64,000 nucleotides of DNA from Cyanobacteriota bacterium (GTDB taxonomy: Bacteria; Acidobacteriota; Vicinamibacteria; Vicinamibacterales; UBA2999), in contig JAIEMQ010000044.1 of assembly GCA_019752015.1 (NCBI GenBank), forward strand, positions 205,647 through 269,646, read 5' to 3'. The notes beneath the pieces are model-generated. The model was not told where the DNA came from. It made no database searches and worked only from the letters and a program-made list of their open reading frames with translations. Shown here in pieces: positions 42,230 to 53,619 of this stretch; position 1 is the stretch's first letter; every line of letters begins with the position of its first letter. Made by a program: the position numbers and the translations under genes.

Positions 42230-44806
42230 TTATTGGCGGCGCTCGATCTGTTCGAGGCGCGCGCGCAGTTCCGGACTTCCGGGCAGCGCGACCATGCCGG
42301 CGCGCAGTGCCTGCGTAGCGAGTGCCGGTTGTCCAATCCTGAGGTAGCCGTCGGCGAGGGCGAGGTGCGCCGACACCAGCGCCGGATCGAGATGCGCCGC
42401 GGTGCGCCACGCCGACAGGGCCGCGCGCGAATCGCCGGCGCCTTCAAGCGCCCAGCCGAGAAAGAACGCGGTGAGCGCATTGTCGGGAGCGGCACCGCTC
42501 GCCAGCCGCAGCGCCGCCGCCGCCGCGCCATACTCTTCGCGCGCAAACAGCGCGAGTCCTTTCAGTCCGTCCGGCGCCACACCGTTGGCTGGCTCACGCC
42601 GCAGTTGCAGTTCGAGCTGCTCCCAGCGGTTGGCGGCGGCAAGCGCCGCCGCGCCAGCGACGCTGGTGCCGCGGGCGCGGTCCGCCAGCCACGAGACGTA
42701 GCGCCGCGCGAGGTCGCCCTGCAGGATGTCGAGCGGCGTCCAGATGTTCGCGGACGCGTGGGTCTCGGCCGGCGGCGCTTCGCCGGCAAGGACTTCAACT
42801 TGCCTGACCCGTTCGCCGATCACTTCACCTCGCGAGCGCACCACGGCGCGGGCGACGTAGTCGCCGGGTGCCACGCCGGCGAGCGGCATCAACACCTGCA
42901 CGCGGCGGCGCGCGCCGGTGTCATCGTGCTCCGAAGGCAGCATGTCGGCCTGCACCGTTGCCACCGGCGTGCCGTCGGCTTCACGCCGGAGATCGACGCG
43001 CACGTCGAGTGAGTCGAGCTGGCCGAGCGTGCGCGCATAGACCTCGAGCAGCGCGCTGAGTCCGCTGGCCGCGTAGGCGCGCGGCCGCACCGGAAGGCCG
43101 CTGATGGCTGAAGTGACGATCACGTCGCTGACAGTCAGCTCCGGCGCATCGAGGGCGCGCACGTCGAGGCGCCGATCGGCGCTGCCGGCCAGCCCGCCCG
43201 GTTCGCGGACCACGGTGCGCATCAAGTAGGTCCCAGCCGGCACGCTGAACTGCACGCGCCAACTGCCCGATCCGAGCGGACCGCCTGGACGCGCCGCGGC
43301 CGGCAACGGGATCAGGCCCGTGCCGGTTTCGATCACGCGGCCATCGCGGACGTCACGCACCACGAACACCACGTCGGCGGCATCGTCGCGGCTGGATCGC
43401 ACCGGCAGATCCGCCGTGAGACTCATCACCACGCGCTGGCGGCCGCGCTCGGCGGCTTTCAGGAGATACGTCGTGTAATCGACCTTCAGGCCCTGCTGCA
43501 CGAACGGCGCGGCGATCACGCGATCGATGGCGCGCCGGCGATCGGCGGGGGCCGCCGCCGGCGCGGGCACCGCGTAGCCGGTTCGCGCGCTGACGCGCGC
43601 GCCGGGGCGCCGCACCGTGATGCTGACGCGGCGGTACTTGCCCGGTTCGGCGCGGACCGCCGCCGGCGGCGTGAAGCCGACCAGATAGTAATCCTGCGCC
43701 GCGTTGGCAATCTTGTCGAGCTCGCTGCCGCTGCGCGCCGCGGCGTCGATAATCATGGCGCCGTCGGTTTCCACGGCGAGCGTCGCGAGCGGCGCGATGC
43801 GGGCCTGGATCTCGGTGCCGAGGGTTGTTTCGGGCGCGAGCGCCTGCGTCAGCGACGGCGTGCGGGCATTCAGGTCCATGGTGTAGAACACGCAGTAGCT
43901 CTGCGCGGCCGCCGCCGCCACGGCTTCCAACTCGCGCGACAGGTTGTCCTGGATGAACCCCTCGGAGAACAGGACGACGGTCTTACGGCCCTCGATGTCG
44001 CGGAGACCGGCAACGACGTCCGCCAACCGCTGCAGGAACTGGCGCGACTCGCCGTCACTCTGGTTGACCACCGCGCGCGCATTCTGCAGCATCACGTTGC
44101 GGGCCACCGCTTCGGACTCCGCGGCGCCCGCCGCGCCTCGTCCCACGAGCGAATCGGAGGCGGTGACCACATCTCCCGCGTCGGCGCCCATGCGCGTGCT
44201 CAGACCGGTCATCACGGCGATGTCGCCCTGGACGATCCGGTGCGCCTCGTAGACCGTCATCGATCCAATCGGGGTGTCCACGTTGAGGCTCCGCATGCCG
44301 CGAATCGTGGCCAGCGCCTCGATGGCGCGTGCCTTGTCGCTGGCGAAGCCGAGCTGAGGACCCGGGCCGGGCACCGCGAACAGCGCCACTCGATCCGACG
44401 CGCGCACGCGGCGGCGGATGAACGACTCGGCGGCGTGGCGCGCGCGCTGTTCGTTGCCGGGCTGGATGTGCTGCTGATCGAACACCAGGACGTACAGGTG
44501 CCCGCGCGGGAAGGCCGCGTTCGACGACACTTCAGCGGTGGTGGCGCGGATCGCGTCTTCAGCATAGCTGCCCGCCGGCTCGGTGACGCGCTGGAACAGC
44601 ACGATCGGCGCCGCGTCGCCGGCGTCGGTGATCTGGATTTCCTCGGGACGCAAGTCGGTGATCGGCCTGCCGTCCGCGTCGAGCACGCGAAGGTCGAAGC
44701 GCACCAGGTCGACGCCGGACTTGAAGACCGGTGGCGCGCCGTTTTGCGCGGTGGCGCCGGTCGCAAGCAGTGCGAAAACGGCGGCGAGCGAAATGCGTGG
44801 TGTCAT
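42230..44806 (-). CDS. VWFA-domain secreted protein with TPR tail
   Basis: An 858-residue exported protein. The signal peptide ends in LLATGATAQ. The N-terminal module (GVDLVRFDLRVLDADGRPIT, DLRPEEIQITDAGDAAP) precedes a VWFA domain (LYVLVFDQQHIQPGNEQRA, RKTVVLFSEGFIQDNLS, YCVFYTMDLNARTP). A beta-rich middle region carries GKYRRVSITVRRPGARVSARTGY, shared with the other VWFA protein (GVRVRARRGYLAL). The C-terminus has TPR helices (AALSAWRTAAHLDPALVSAHLALADGYLRIG). Start ATG 44806 has GGAG 5 bp upstream. First gene of the run VWFA - propeller - VWFA - protease, so these four secreted proteins are probably made together. Confidence 0.87.
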   Translation of the reverse strand: MTPRISLAAVFALLATGATAQNGAPPVFKSGVDLVRFDLRVLDADGRPITDLRPEEIQITDAGDAAPIVLFQRVTEPAGSYAEDAIRATTAEVSSNAAFPRGHLYVLVFDQQHIQPGNEQRARHAAESFIRRRVRASDRVALFAVPGPGPQLGFASDKARAIEALATIRGMRSLNVDTPIGSMTVYEAHRIVQGDIAVMTGLSTRMGADAGDVVTASDSLVGRGAAGAAESEAVARNVMLQNARAVVNQSDGESRQFLQRLADVVAGLRDIEGRKTVVLFSEGFIQDNLSRELEAVAAAAAQSYCVFYTMDLNARTPSLTQALAPETTLGTEIQARIAPLATLAVETDGAMIIDAAARSGSELDKIANAAQDYYLVGFTPPAAVRAEPGKYRRVSITVRRPGARVSARTGYAVPAPAAAPADRRRAIDRVIAAPFVQQGLKVDYTTYLLKAAERGRQRVVMSLTADLPVRSSRDDAADVVFVVRDVRDGRVIETGTGLIPLPAAARPGGPLGSGSWRVQFSVPAGTYLMRTVVREPGGLAGSADRRLDVRALDAPELTVSDVIVTSAISGLPVRPRAYAASGLSALLEVYARTLGQLDSLDVRVDLRREADGTPVATVQADMLPSEHDDTGARRRVQVLMPLAGVAPGDYVARAVVRSRGEVIGERVRQVEVLAGEAPPAETHASANIWTPLDILQGDLARRYVSWLADRARGTSVAGAAALAAANRWEQLELQLRREPANGVAPDGLKGLALFAREEYGAAAAALRLASGAAPDNALTAFFLGWALEGAGDSRAALSAWRTAAHLDPALVSAHLALADGYLRIGQPALATQALRAGMVALPGSPELRARLEQIERRQ

Positions 44807-44847
44807 AGAGCTCCGCGGGTGTTGCACGGCTGCGAACTTCGCCGATT

Positions 44848-46995
44848 TTACTCCGGCCGGCGCCCGGCGCGCGCCCGGGCGGCAGCGGCTTTCCGCGAGT
44901 CGCCGAACATGTCCCATAGCTGGGCTGCCATCGCGTACGCCTCGGGTATCGGTGCCAGCCGGGTCATCGTCTCCAATGCCGCGGCGGCTTCGCCGGTTCG
45001 TCCCGTCGCCTGATACAACATCGCCAGCCCGGCGCGCGCGCGGATGTGGTCGGGCGACAGTGCCAGTTCGGCTTGGAAGAGCGGCTCGGCCTCTTGGTAC
45101 CGCTCCAGCCGCGCCAGGGAATCGGCGGCGAAGTAATTCACATCGGCGAGCTGCTCGGTGCGGGCCGCGGACGCGGCGCGGACGTCCAGGAACTTCTGGG
45201 CCGCGAGATCGAAGCGGCCTTGTTGATACAGCAGCACGCCCTCCACGAACGCCGGCAACGGCAGCGCCGGGTCGGCGTCCTGCGCCAGTCGCGCATCCCG
45301 CCGCGCCGCCGCGGCGTCGCCACGGCCCAGCGCGATGCGGACCAGCAATTCATACGCCGCCGCCGGCGCCACGGCCGTCGCGAGCTCGGCGTGCGTCCGC
45401 GCCTCGTCGACACGCCCGGTGCGCAGCAACGCGTTGGCGGCGCCGAGCAAACCCGCGGGGTTCTTCGGTTGACGCGCGATCACCTGCTGGTAGGCCGCGA
45501 GCGCATCGCGATGCCGGCCCTGTTTTTCCTCGGCGACCGCGAGCTGCAGCCAGACGTCGATCATGCCGGCGTCTTCGAGCAGCATCTCGCGATAGACGGC
45601 GGCGGCCGGGGCGAACTGGCCGGCCGCGGCCATCTGCGTGGCGCGGCGGTACAACTGGAACAGGCGGATCTTGTCTTTCGGGTCGGCGCCGGCGGCCGCG
45701 GCACCGGCGGTGGCGCCGGGGCGCATGCCGACATAGCCGAGCGCGGCAAGCTTGCGCCGCTCCTCTTCCGTCACCACCGCCGGCGCCGCCACGGTGGCGC
45801 CCGTGGTGATGCGTTCCAGCGCCAGGCGCATGGCGCTCCGCACCTGCGGCCGGTCGTCCGCGATCGAGGTGAGCTCGCCGGGATCCTTCGACAGATCGTA
45901 GAGCTCCTCTCGCGGCGCGCGGATGAAGCGATGACGCTCGTCGCTGATCGCGAACAACTCGCTCCAGCCGAAGTGCAGCCGCGGCGACAACGACTCGGAG
46001 TAGATCGGTGCGGCAGCAACGGTGCCCGACCCGTCGAGCACCGGCACCAGCGAGCGGCCCCGTGCGGCGACGGCCGGAGCGCCCGTCATCGCCAGTACCG
46101 TCGGCACGAGATCGACGTGCTGCACCGGCGCGGCCACGCGCCTGCCGCCGTGCGCGGACCCGGGCAGCTTCACGATCAGCGGCACGCGGATGGTGGGACG
46201 ATACAGAAAGATGCCGTGCTCGTCCTCGCCGTGATCGCCCAGGCCTTCGCCGTGATCGCCGAACAGAAAAATTGTCGCCCGGTCGAACAGCCCGTTCGCT
46301 TTCAAATGATCGAGCAGCCGGCCGGCGAGATGATCGGCGTAGGACACTTCCGCGTCATATGCATCGCGACCCGTGAAGTCCGCCGGCGCCGCATAGGGCG
46401 TGTGCGGCTCGAAGAGGTGCGCGAACAGAAAAAACCGCGGCGACGAGCGCGCGTCGACCCATCGAATCGCGGCGGCCACCGTTTGCTCACCGGGTCGCTG
46501 GACCTGTCCGAGCGGCGTCGCCGAGGACACCGGCGGCAAATCATCGTCGAAGGTGTCAAATCCCTGGCCGATGCCGGTCTGCCGCCGCAGCACGTACGAG
46601 GACACGAACCCGCCGGTCGCGAATCCGCGTTCGCGCAAGGCCTGAGACAGCAGCCGCTGCCCGTTTTTCACGCTGTAGCCGATGTTGTCGCGCACGCCGT
46701 GCTCGAACGGCAGCTGTCCCGACAGGATCGACGCGTGCGACGGCAGCGTCTGGGGCGAATGGGCGTAGGCATTCTCGAACACGATGCCGGCGCGGGCCAA
46801 CGCGTCGATATTCGGCGTCGTGGTGCGCGTGCTGCCGTAGATCGGCAGACGATCGGCGCGCAACGTATCGATCGAGATGAACACGATCGGGCCGCTCGCG
46901 CGCCCGCCGGACGCCGGCTCGCGCCAGCGCCATGCGCCCCACGCCGTGGCCAGCAGCGCAGCGGCCGACAGCAGCACGATCGCGCGCGATCTCAT
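44848..46995 (-). CDS. Sulfatase-like AP-superfamily protein with TPR repeats
   Basis: A 715-residue membrane-anchored protein: an N-terminal helix (AIVLLSAAALLATAWGAW), then a PF00884-type domain with SIDTLRADRLPIYG (metal Asp), SPQTLPSHASILSG, FGDHGEGLGDHGE and a late YVGMRPG. At the position of the formylglycine Cys of true sulfatases there is Thr (T-L-P-S-H), and the usual Arg is His. A Thr nucleophile suggests phosphotransferase or phosphodiesterase chemistry rather than classical sulfatase. Residues about 470-715 are TPR repeats. The domain end reads RRKLAALGYVGM. The start overlaps the upstream gene's stop as ATGA; it is the last gene of the cysD operon run. Confidence 0.88.
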   Translation of the reverse strand: MRSRAIVLLSAAALLATAWGAWRWREPASGGRASGPIVFISIDTLRADRLPIYGSTRTTTPNIDALARAGIVFENAYAHSPQTLPSHASILSGQLPFEHGVRDNIGYSVKNGQRLLSQALRERGFATGGFVSSYVLRRQTGIGQGFDTFDDDLPPVSSATPLGQVQRPGEQTVAAAIRWVDARSSPRFFLFAHLFEPHTPYAAPADFTGRDAYDAEVSYADHLAGRLLDHLKANGLFDRATIFLFGDHGEGLGDHGEDEHGIFLYRPTIRVPLIVKLPGSAHGGRRVAAPVQHVDLVPTVLAMTGAPAVAARGRSLVPVLDGSGTVAAAPIYSESLSPRLHFGWSELFAISDERHRFIRAPREELYDLSKDPGELTSIADDRPQVRSAMRLALERITTGATVAAPAVVTEEERRKLAALGYVGMRPGATAGAAAAGADPKDKIRLFQLYRRATQMAAAGQFAPAAAVYREMLLEDAGMIDVWLQLAVAEEKQGRHRDALAAYQQVIARQPKNPAGLLGAANALLRTGRVDEARTHAELATAVAPAAAYELLVRIALGRGDAAAARRDARLAQDADPALPLPAFVEGVLLYQQGRFDLAAQKFLDVRAASAARTEQLADVNYFAADSLARLERYQEAEPLFQAELALSPDHIRARAGLAMLYQATGRTGEAAAALETMTRLAPIPEAYAMAAQLWDMFGDSRKAAAARARAGRRPE

Positions 46996-49115
46996 TGCAG
47001 CCACCGCCGGAACGCGGCGATCTCTCCGCTATATACGCGCGGCGCGGTGCGGATGAATTGCGCCACGAATGGCCTCGCCTCGTCACCGCGTCCCGAGTCG
47101 ATCAGGACGATGCACAGATTGTAGAGCGCGTCGAAATTGGCGGCATCGAGCGTGACCGCTTCGCGCAGCGAGCGCACGGCCTGGTCGATCCGGCCCGTCC
47201 GGCGCGCGACGATGCCGAGACCGGCATGCGCGCGCGACGACCGCGGATCGCTGGCCGCCGCGCGGGTGAACGCGTCGCGCGCCGCGTTCAGGTCGCCGCG
47301 CTGCAGATGGACGGCGCCGATGTTTTCGAGCGCGTAAACATCCCGGGGATCGAGGGACAGCACCCGCGTGAAGGCGGCGATCGCCTTGTCGCCAGCGCCG
47401 CCGCGCGCGTAGGCGATGCCCAGGGCGTTGAGCGCCTCGGTGTTGCCCGGATCGGCCGCCGTGACGCGTTCGAGCAGCCGGACCGCTTCCGAAGGTGAGC
47501 CGGCTTCGGCGAGGTAGGTGCCGAGCCTGACGTCGAGGTCGAGGTCGGCGCCGAGCTTTCCGCGGCCGTCCTTCAGCGTGGCAATCGCCGTGCCCCGATC
47601 GCCGGCCTGCCACTGCAGGAACGCCAGGCGGCGATAGGCGAGTCCCATGGTGGGCCGTCTGGCGAGTACCGCGCGATACGCGTCCATCGCCTCGGCCAGG
47701 CGTCCCTGCCGGAACAGGTCGATGCCGTCCATCATCAGCCGGTCCACGTCGATCAACTGCTTCGGATCATCTTCGGCGGTGTAGCGGGCTTTGCGCGCCG
47801 CCGACCCGGACACATAACCAAGCGATTCCAGGCGGGCGCGCACGTTCGCGGACTCGGCGCGCTGCTCGCCGGGCAGCAGGGGGCGGAGTGCGCCGAGATC
47901 AGCCTGGAGCGCACTCAGTTTCGCCGTGCTGGTTGCCTCGAGATTGCGCTGCTCTCCGGGATCCGCCGCGAGATCGTATAACTCGCGAATCGGCACATTG
48001 ATGTATTTGTCCCGGCCGGAAATGACGCCGTTCAACGGCGCCCAGCCGCGCTTGAGCATCGGCGTCATCGCCTCGAAATACGTCGTCGCCGCACGATCGC
48101 CGGCGGTACTGAACAGCGAGCGGCCCGACAGTCCATCAGGCAGCGGCAGGCGGGCCGCCTCGGCGATCGTCGGCACGAGGTCGATGTGCCGCGCCGGCGT
48201 GTCGACGACGCGACCCGCCGCGCGCGCGCCCGGCCCGGCCTGCGCCACGATCAGCGGCACGCGCAGCGTCGATTCATACGCGAACGTTCCGTGGGTCGCC
48301 TCGCCGTGATCGCCGAGCCCTTCGCCGTGATCCGCCGTGACCACGACGAGCGTCGGCCGCGCCGACGCCTCCAGCGAGGACAGCAACGGTCCGAGCGACT
48401 GATCGACATAGGCGACCTCGCCGGCGTACGGATCCTGCCGATACTGCGCATCGAAGGGCGGCGGCGGCGCGTAGCCGGCGTGGGGATCGAACACGTGTAC
48501 CCACGCGAACCACTTCCCTGTTTGCGTATCGATCCAGGCGCGGGCGTCACGCACCACGTCTTCGGCGCGCCGCTCGGTGAAGGCGAAGTCGCCTTGCGCC
48601 TCCATCCGTCCGCCGACGTCGTGGTAGACATCGAAACCCTGCGCGAGGCCGAACTGCCGATCGAGCGGGAACGCGCCCACAAACGCGCCGGTCGCGAAGC
48701 CCTGCTCTTTCGCGATCTCCGCCAGCGTTTCCGCCGTGTCGTCGAGCCGATAGCCGGCGTTGTCGCGAACGCCGTGCTCGAACGGATACCGGCCGGTGAG
48801 GATGCTCGAGTGCGATGGCAGCGTCATCACCGCGTGGGCGTGCGCGAAGGTGAATCGCAGGCCGCGCGCGGCGAGCGCATCGAGGTGGGGCGTGGCGGCC
48901 CGGCCACCGTAACTGCCCAGGGCGTCGCCGCGCAACGTGTCGATCGTGACGAGCAGCACGTTCTGATCGGACGACCTCACGAGGCCCGGCATCAGGGAGC
49001 GCTGATCGCGTCGCCACAGCAGGACCACAACAACCACGATGGCCGCTACGGCAAGCGCGGCCGCGAGCCGATGACGTGCGATCAACGATTGAGTACCACG
49101 GACCGGGCGGGTCAC
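46992..49115 (-). CDS. Sulfatase-like AP-superfamily protein with TPR repeats
   Basis: A 707-residue paralogue of the downstream gene. N-terminal anchor LAAALAVAAIVVVVVLLW; catalytic-domain motifs TIDTLRGDALGSYGG, VMTLPSHSSILTG (again Thr where sulfatases carry Cys/Ser), FDPHAGY and TADHGEGLGDHGE; domain-end motif VRARLESLGYVSGS. The TPR tail starts near residue 450 (GIDLFRQGRLAEAMDAYRAV, ALNALGIAYARGGAGDKAIAAFTRVL). GTG at 49115 overlaps the cysNC stop (GTGA), so it is translated with the sulfate-activation genes. The link points to a sulfated or phosphorylated surface product, but the exact reaction is unknown. Confidence 0.88.
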   Translation of the reverse strand: MTRPVRGTQSLIARHRLAAALAVAAIVVVVVLLWRRDQRSLMPGLVRSSDQNVLLVTIDTLRGDALGSYGGRAATPHLDALAARGLRFTFAHAHAVMTLPSHSSILTGRYPFEHGVRDNAGYRLDDTAETLAEIAKEQGFATGAFVGAFPLDRQFGLAQGFDVYHDVGGRMEAQGDFAFTERRAEDVVRDARAWIDTQTGKWFAWVHVFDPHAGYAPPPPFDAQYRQDPYAGEVAYVDQSLGPLLSSLEASARPTLVVVTADHGEGLGDHGEATHGTFAYESTLRVPLIVAQAGPGARAAGRVVDTPARHIDLVPTIAEAARLPLPDGLSGRSLFSTAGDRAATTYFEAMTPMLKRGWAPLNGVISGRDKYINVPIRELYDLAADPGEQRNLEATSTAKLSALQADLGALRPLLPGEQRAESANVRARLESLGYVSGSAARKARYTAEDDPKQLIDVDRLMMDGIDLFRQGRLAEAMDAYRAVLARRPTMGLAYRRLAFLQWQAGDRGTAIATLKDGRGKLGADLDLDVRLGTYLAEAGSPSEAVRLLERVTAADPGNTEALNALGIAYARGGAGDKAIAAFTRVLSLDPRDVYALENIGAVHLQRGDLNAARDAFTRAAASDPRSSRAHAGLGIVARRTGRIDQAVRSLREAVTLDAANFDALYNLCIVLIDSGRGDEARPFVAQFIRTAPRVYSGEIAAFRRWLQ

Positions 49116-50962
49116 CGCACGCGCCGCGACAATTGTTGCCGAAGAAAATCGTGGAGCACAGCCGCCGCTGCCTCGGCGGACAACAGCGTTGTGTCGAGCG
49201 TCAGCGCCGCATGCGTGGGCTCTTCATACGGGTCCGAGATCCCCGTAAACTGGGGCAGCCCGCCGGCATCGGCGCGGGCGTACAAGCCCTTCGGATCGCG
49301 TGCCCGGCACGTCGCGATGTCTGCCTTGATAAACACCTCGATGAACGTCTCCGGCGGAAACAGGCTGCGAACGTAATCGCGATCGCGGCGATACGGCGAG
49401 ATGAACGTGCAGAGCACGATGTCCGCGCCGTGCAACAGAAACAGCCGTGCCACCTCGGCGGCGCGCCGCACGTTCTCCGCGCGATCCTCCGCCGAAAAGC
49501 CAAGGTCGCGGCATAAACCCTGCCTGAGCTCGTCGCCGTCGAGCAACACGGTGCGCTCCGTCTCAGCCAGTAATCGCGCCTGGGCCAGGCGCGCGATCGT
49601 GGTCTTGCCGGAACCCGACAGCCCAGTGAGCCACACCACGGCACGGCGCCGCCGATCCGCTGGCTGCGGCTCGAGCGCCAGTGGCGCATTACCCGCCGGC
49701 TCGCCGGCGGCCGCCGTCGAAGCCGCGGACGCCCTTCCTCGAATCATGCCGGCCGCGACCGTGGCGTTACTCTGCGGGTCAACGAGGACGAAACTGCCGG
49801 TCGTCCCATTGAGCCGATAGGAATCGATGAAGAGCGGTGCTGCCGTCACCACCGTCGCGCGTCCGATCTCGTTCATGCCGAGAGTGGCCGCCGGGCGGCG
49901 GTGCAACGTGTCGACATCGATTTGATAGGCGAGATTCGTCACCATCGCTTGAACCCGGCGGGTCGTGTGCGCGAGCAGATACGTCTTGTCTACGGCCAGC
50001 GGCTCCGCGTCCATCCAGCACAGATACGCGTCAACGGCGCTGGCGGCGTCGGGAATGTTGCCGGGCCGCACCAGCATGTCACCTCGCGACACGTCAATCT
50101 CGTCGGTGATCGTCACGACCACCGCCCGGCCGGCGGCGGCCGCGTCCGTCGCCCCGTCCGCGGCCGCAATCGACTTGATCCGCGTGGTCAGGCGTGACGG
50201 CAAGACCATGACTTCCTCGCCGGTCGACACCGTCCCTGACGCAATCGTGCCGGCATAGCCGCGGAAGCTCGCACCGGGGCGGATCACCATCTGCACCGGA
50301 AAGCGAAAATCAATCGTATTGGCGCGGGCGCCCGCTGAGGCCGTTTCCAACAGGTGCAGCAACGGGCCGCCCTGGTACCACGGCATGCGCGTCGAACGCT
50401 CCACGATATTGTCGCCAATACGCGCGCAGACCGGGACGCAGGAAACATTCCGGATTGTCAGCTTGTTCGCGAAAGCGGCGAACTCAGTGACGATTCGATC
50501 GTACGGCTCCTGCGCGTAGCCGACCAGATCCATCTTGTTGACCGCCAGCACCATTTGCGGGATGCCGAGCAGCGACGCGAGAAACGCATGGCGGCGTGTC
50601 TGTGTCAGCAGTCCCCTGGTCGCGTCCATGACCACGACGATGAGATCGGCGGTCGAGGCCCCGGTCACCATGTTCCTGGTGTACTGAACGTGGCCCGGCG
50701 TGTCGGCGATGATGAATCGCCGCCGCGCCGTCCTGAAGTATCGATGCGCCACGTCGATGGTGATCTTTTGTTCCCGTTCGGCACGCAAGCCATCGGTGAC
50801 CAGCGCCAGGTTGACCTCGTCCTCGCCGAGAGACCGGCTCGCCTGGACGACGGCCGCGTATTGGTCAACGCAGATGGATGCGGTGTCATGCAGCAGCCGG
50901 CCAATGAGCGTGCTCTTGCCGTCGTCGACGCTGCCGGCGGTCGAAAAGCGCAGCAGGTCCAT
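49112..50962 (-). CDS. cysNC: Sulfate adenylyltransferase subunit 1 / APS kinase fusion
   Basis: A 616-residue bifunctional enzyme. The N-terminal CysN GTPase (G1 STAGSVDDGKSTLIGR, G3 ADTPGH, G4 NKMDLV) drives APS synthesis with CysD. The C-terminal CysC, from about residue 435, has WLTGLSGSGKTTIARLAQARL (Walker A) and GFSAEDRAENVRRAAEVARLF and phosphorylates APS to PAPS. PAPS then serves sulfotransferases or sulfate reduction. The start overlaps the cysD stop by one base (TGATG); the stop overlaps the sulfatase-like gene. No PAPS or APS reductase is present in the window, which favours sulfation. Confidence 0.97.
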   Translation of the reverse strand: MDLLRFSTAGSVDDGKSTLIGRLLHDTASICVDQYAAVVQASRSLGEDEVNLALVTDGLRAEREQKITIDVAHRYFRTARRRFIIADTPGHVQYTRNMVTGASTADLIVVVMDATRGLLTQTRRHAFLASLLGIPQMVLAVNKMDLVGYAQEPYDRIVTEFAAFANKLTIRNVSCVPVCARIGDNIVERSTRMPWYQGGPLLHLLETASAGARANTIDFRFPVQMVIRPGASFRGYAGTIASGTVSTGEEVMVLPSRLTTRIKSIAAADGATDAAAAGRAVVVTITDEIDVSRGDMLVRPGNIPDAASAVDAYLCWMDAEPLAVDKTYLLAHTTRRVQAMVTNLAYQIDVDTLHRRPAATLGMNEIGRATVVTAAPLFIDSYRLNGTTGSFVLVDPQSNATVAAGMIRGRASAASTAAAGEPAGNAPLALEPQPADRRRRAVVWLTGLSGSGKTTIARLAQARLLAETERTVLLDGDELRQGLCRDLGFSAEDRAENVRRAAEVARLFLLHGADIVLCTFISPYRRDRDYVRSLFPPETFIEVFIKADIATCRARDPKGLYARADAGGLPQFTGISDPYEEPTHAALTLDTTLLSAEAAAAVLHDFLRQQLSRRVR

Positions 50963-51867
50963 CAGAAGTAGCCCTGCCGTTTACGGTCTTCCATCGACGT
51001 TTCCGATCGCCGGTCATCGGCGCGCCCGCCGCGCTCCGTGACGCGCGCGGCAGCGATTTCCGCGACGACCTGGTGCGTCGTGGCGGCATCCGAACAGAGC
51101 GCGCCGGTGCAGGTGGCATCGCCAATCGTTCTGAACCGGACCCGGCGCCGCACCGGACGCTCGTCGGTGTCCAGCCTCACATGATCGGACACGGCGAGGA
51201 GCATGCCGTCGCGTTCGAACACCTCACGGTCGTGCGCGAAGTACAACTCAGGCAGCTGGATGTGTTCGCGAGCGACGTACTGCCAGACATCGAGCTCGGT
51301 CCAGTTCGAGAGGGGAAATACGCGGAAGTGTTCGCCGGCGTTCTTGCGTCCATTGTAAAGACCCCACAACTCCGGTCGCTGCTGTTTCGGCTCCCATTCA
51401 CCGAAGGCATTGCGGTGCGAGAAGATGCGTTCCTTGGCGCGCGCCTTTTCCTCGTCGCGGCGGGCGCCGCCGAGCGCCGCGTCGAGGCGGAGCTCCTGGA
51501 TCGCGTCGAGCAACGTCACCGTTTGTAATGCGTTGCGGGTGGCGCGCACGCCGGTCTCATCGGCGGCGCGCCCGCGGTCGATGGTGTCCTGCACCAGGCG
51601 CACCAGCAGCGGCACGTTCAGCTCTCGAGCGAATGCATCGCGGAACCGCAGGGTCTCCGGGAAATTATGGCCGGTGTCGATGTGCAACAGCGGCACCGTC
51701 AGCTTCGCCGGTGACACCGCCTTGCGTGCGAGCCATGCGAGCACCACAGAGTCTTTGCCGCCCGAAAACAGGATGGCAGCGCGCTCGAACTGCGCCAGCG
51801 CTTCGCGAATGATATGAATGGCCTCGTCCTCGAGCACTCGAAGATGTGTGTGGAGCACGTCAGCCAC
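50962..51867 (-). CDS. cysD: Sulfate adenylyltransferase subunit 2
   Basis: Adenylates sulfate with ATP to APS, together with CysN. 301 residues, the family length (E. coli CysD 302). The PP-loop is ILFSGGKDSVVLAWLA; LLHIDTGHNFPETLRFRD, SHRNAFGEWEPKQQRPELW and FPLSNWTELDVWQYV are diagnostic, as is FRTIGDATCTGA near the end. GTG at 51867 is chosen because GGGGAGGAA lies 9 bp upstream and the protein then starts ADVLHTHLRVLEDEAI, as in homologues. A longer frame would run into the ALDH gene. Probably the first gene of the cysD-cysNC-sulfatase-like operon, or transcribed from the ALDH promoter. Confidence 0.96.
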   Translation of the reverse strand: MADVLHTHLRVLEDEAIHIIREALAQFERAAILFSGGKDSVVLAWLARKAVSPAKLTVPLLHIDTGHNFPETLRFRDAFARELNVPLLVRLVQDTIDRGRAADETGVRATRNALQTVTLLDAIQELRLDAALGGARRDEEKARAKERIFSHRNAFGEWEPKQQRPELWGLYNGRKNAGEHFRVFPLSNWTELDVWQYVAREHIQLPELYFAHDREVFERDGMLLAVSDHVRLDTDERPVRRRVRFRTIGDATCTGALCSDAATTHQVVAEIAAARVTERGGRADDRRSETSMEDRKRQGYF

Positions 51868-51974
51868 ATTAACGCATTCCTCCCCGCTGACACTACTCGC
51901 GTCAGCCTCGCGTGACACGATGTGGACGTCTGTGACGGTATTGACGCGCTCGCGTCCGGACGCTCCGTTTTTGC

Positions 51975-53459
<1,485 letters not shown>

Positions 53460-53507
53460 CTGTAGATCATATGCGGTGAGGTCCGGGCGCCACATTTTGT
53501 CGGTGCG

Positions 53508-53528
53508 AAGTGACGCGCCGTGTCACTT
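53508..53528. promoter_or_regulatory. Palindrome in the ALDH/receiver divergent region
   Basis: AAGTGAC-GCGCCGT-GTCACTT, two perfect 7-bp arms around a 7-bp spacer, halfway between two divergent start codons. It is a plausible operator or small hairpin. No obvious promoter elements could be assigned. Confidence 0.4.
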
Positions 53529-53619
53529 TTCGGGTGCGACACACGTCTATTTCTGTAGGGAAATCACCAAAACCGTCTGGCACGGTAAATGAAGGTATTT
53601 CCTGCAGGAGATGATCGAC

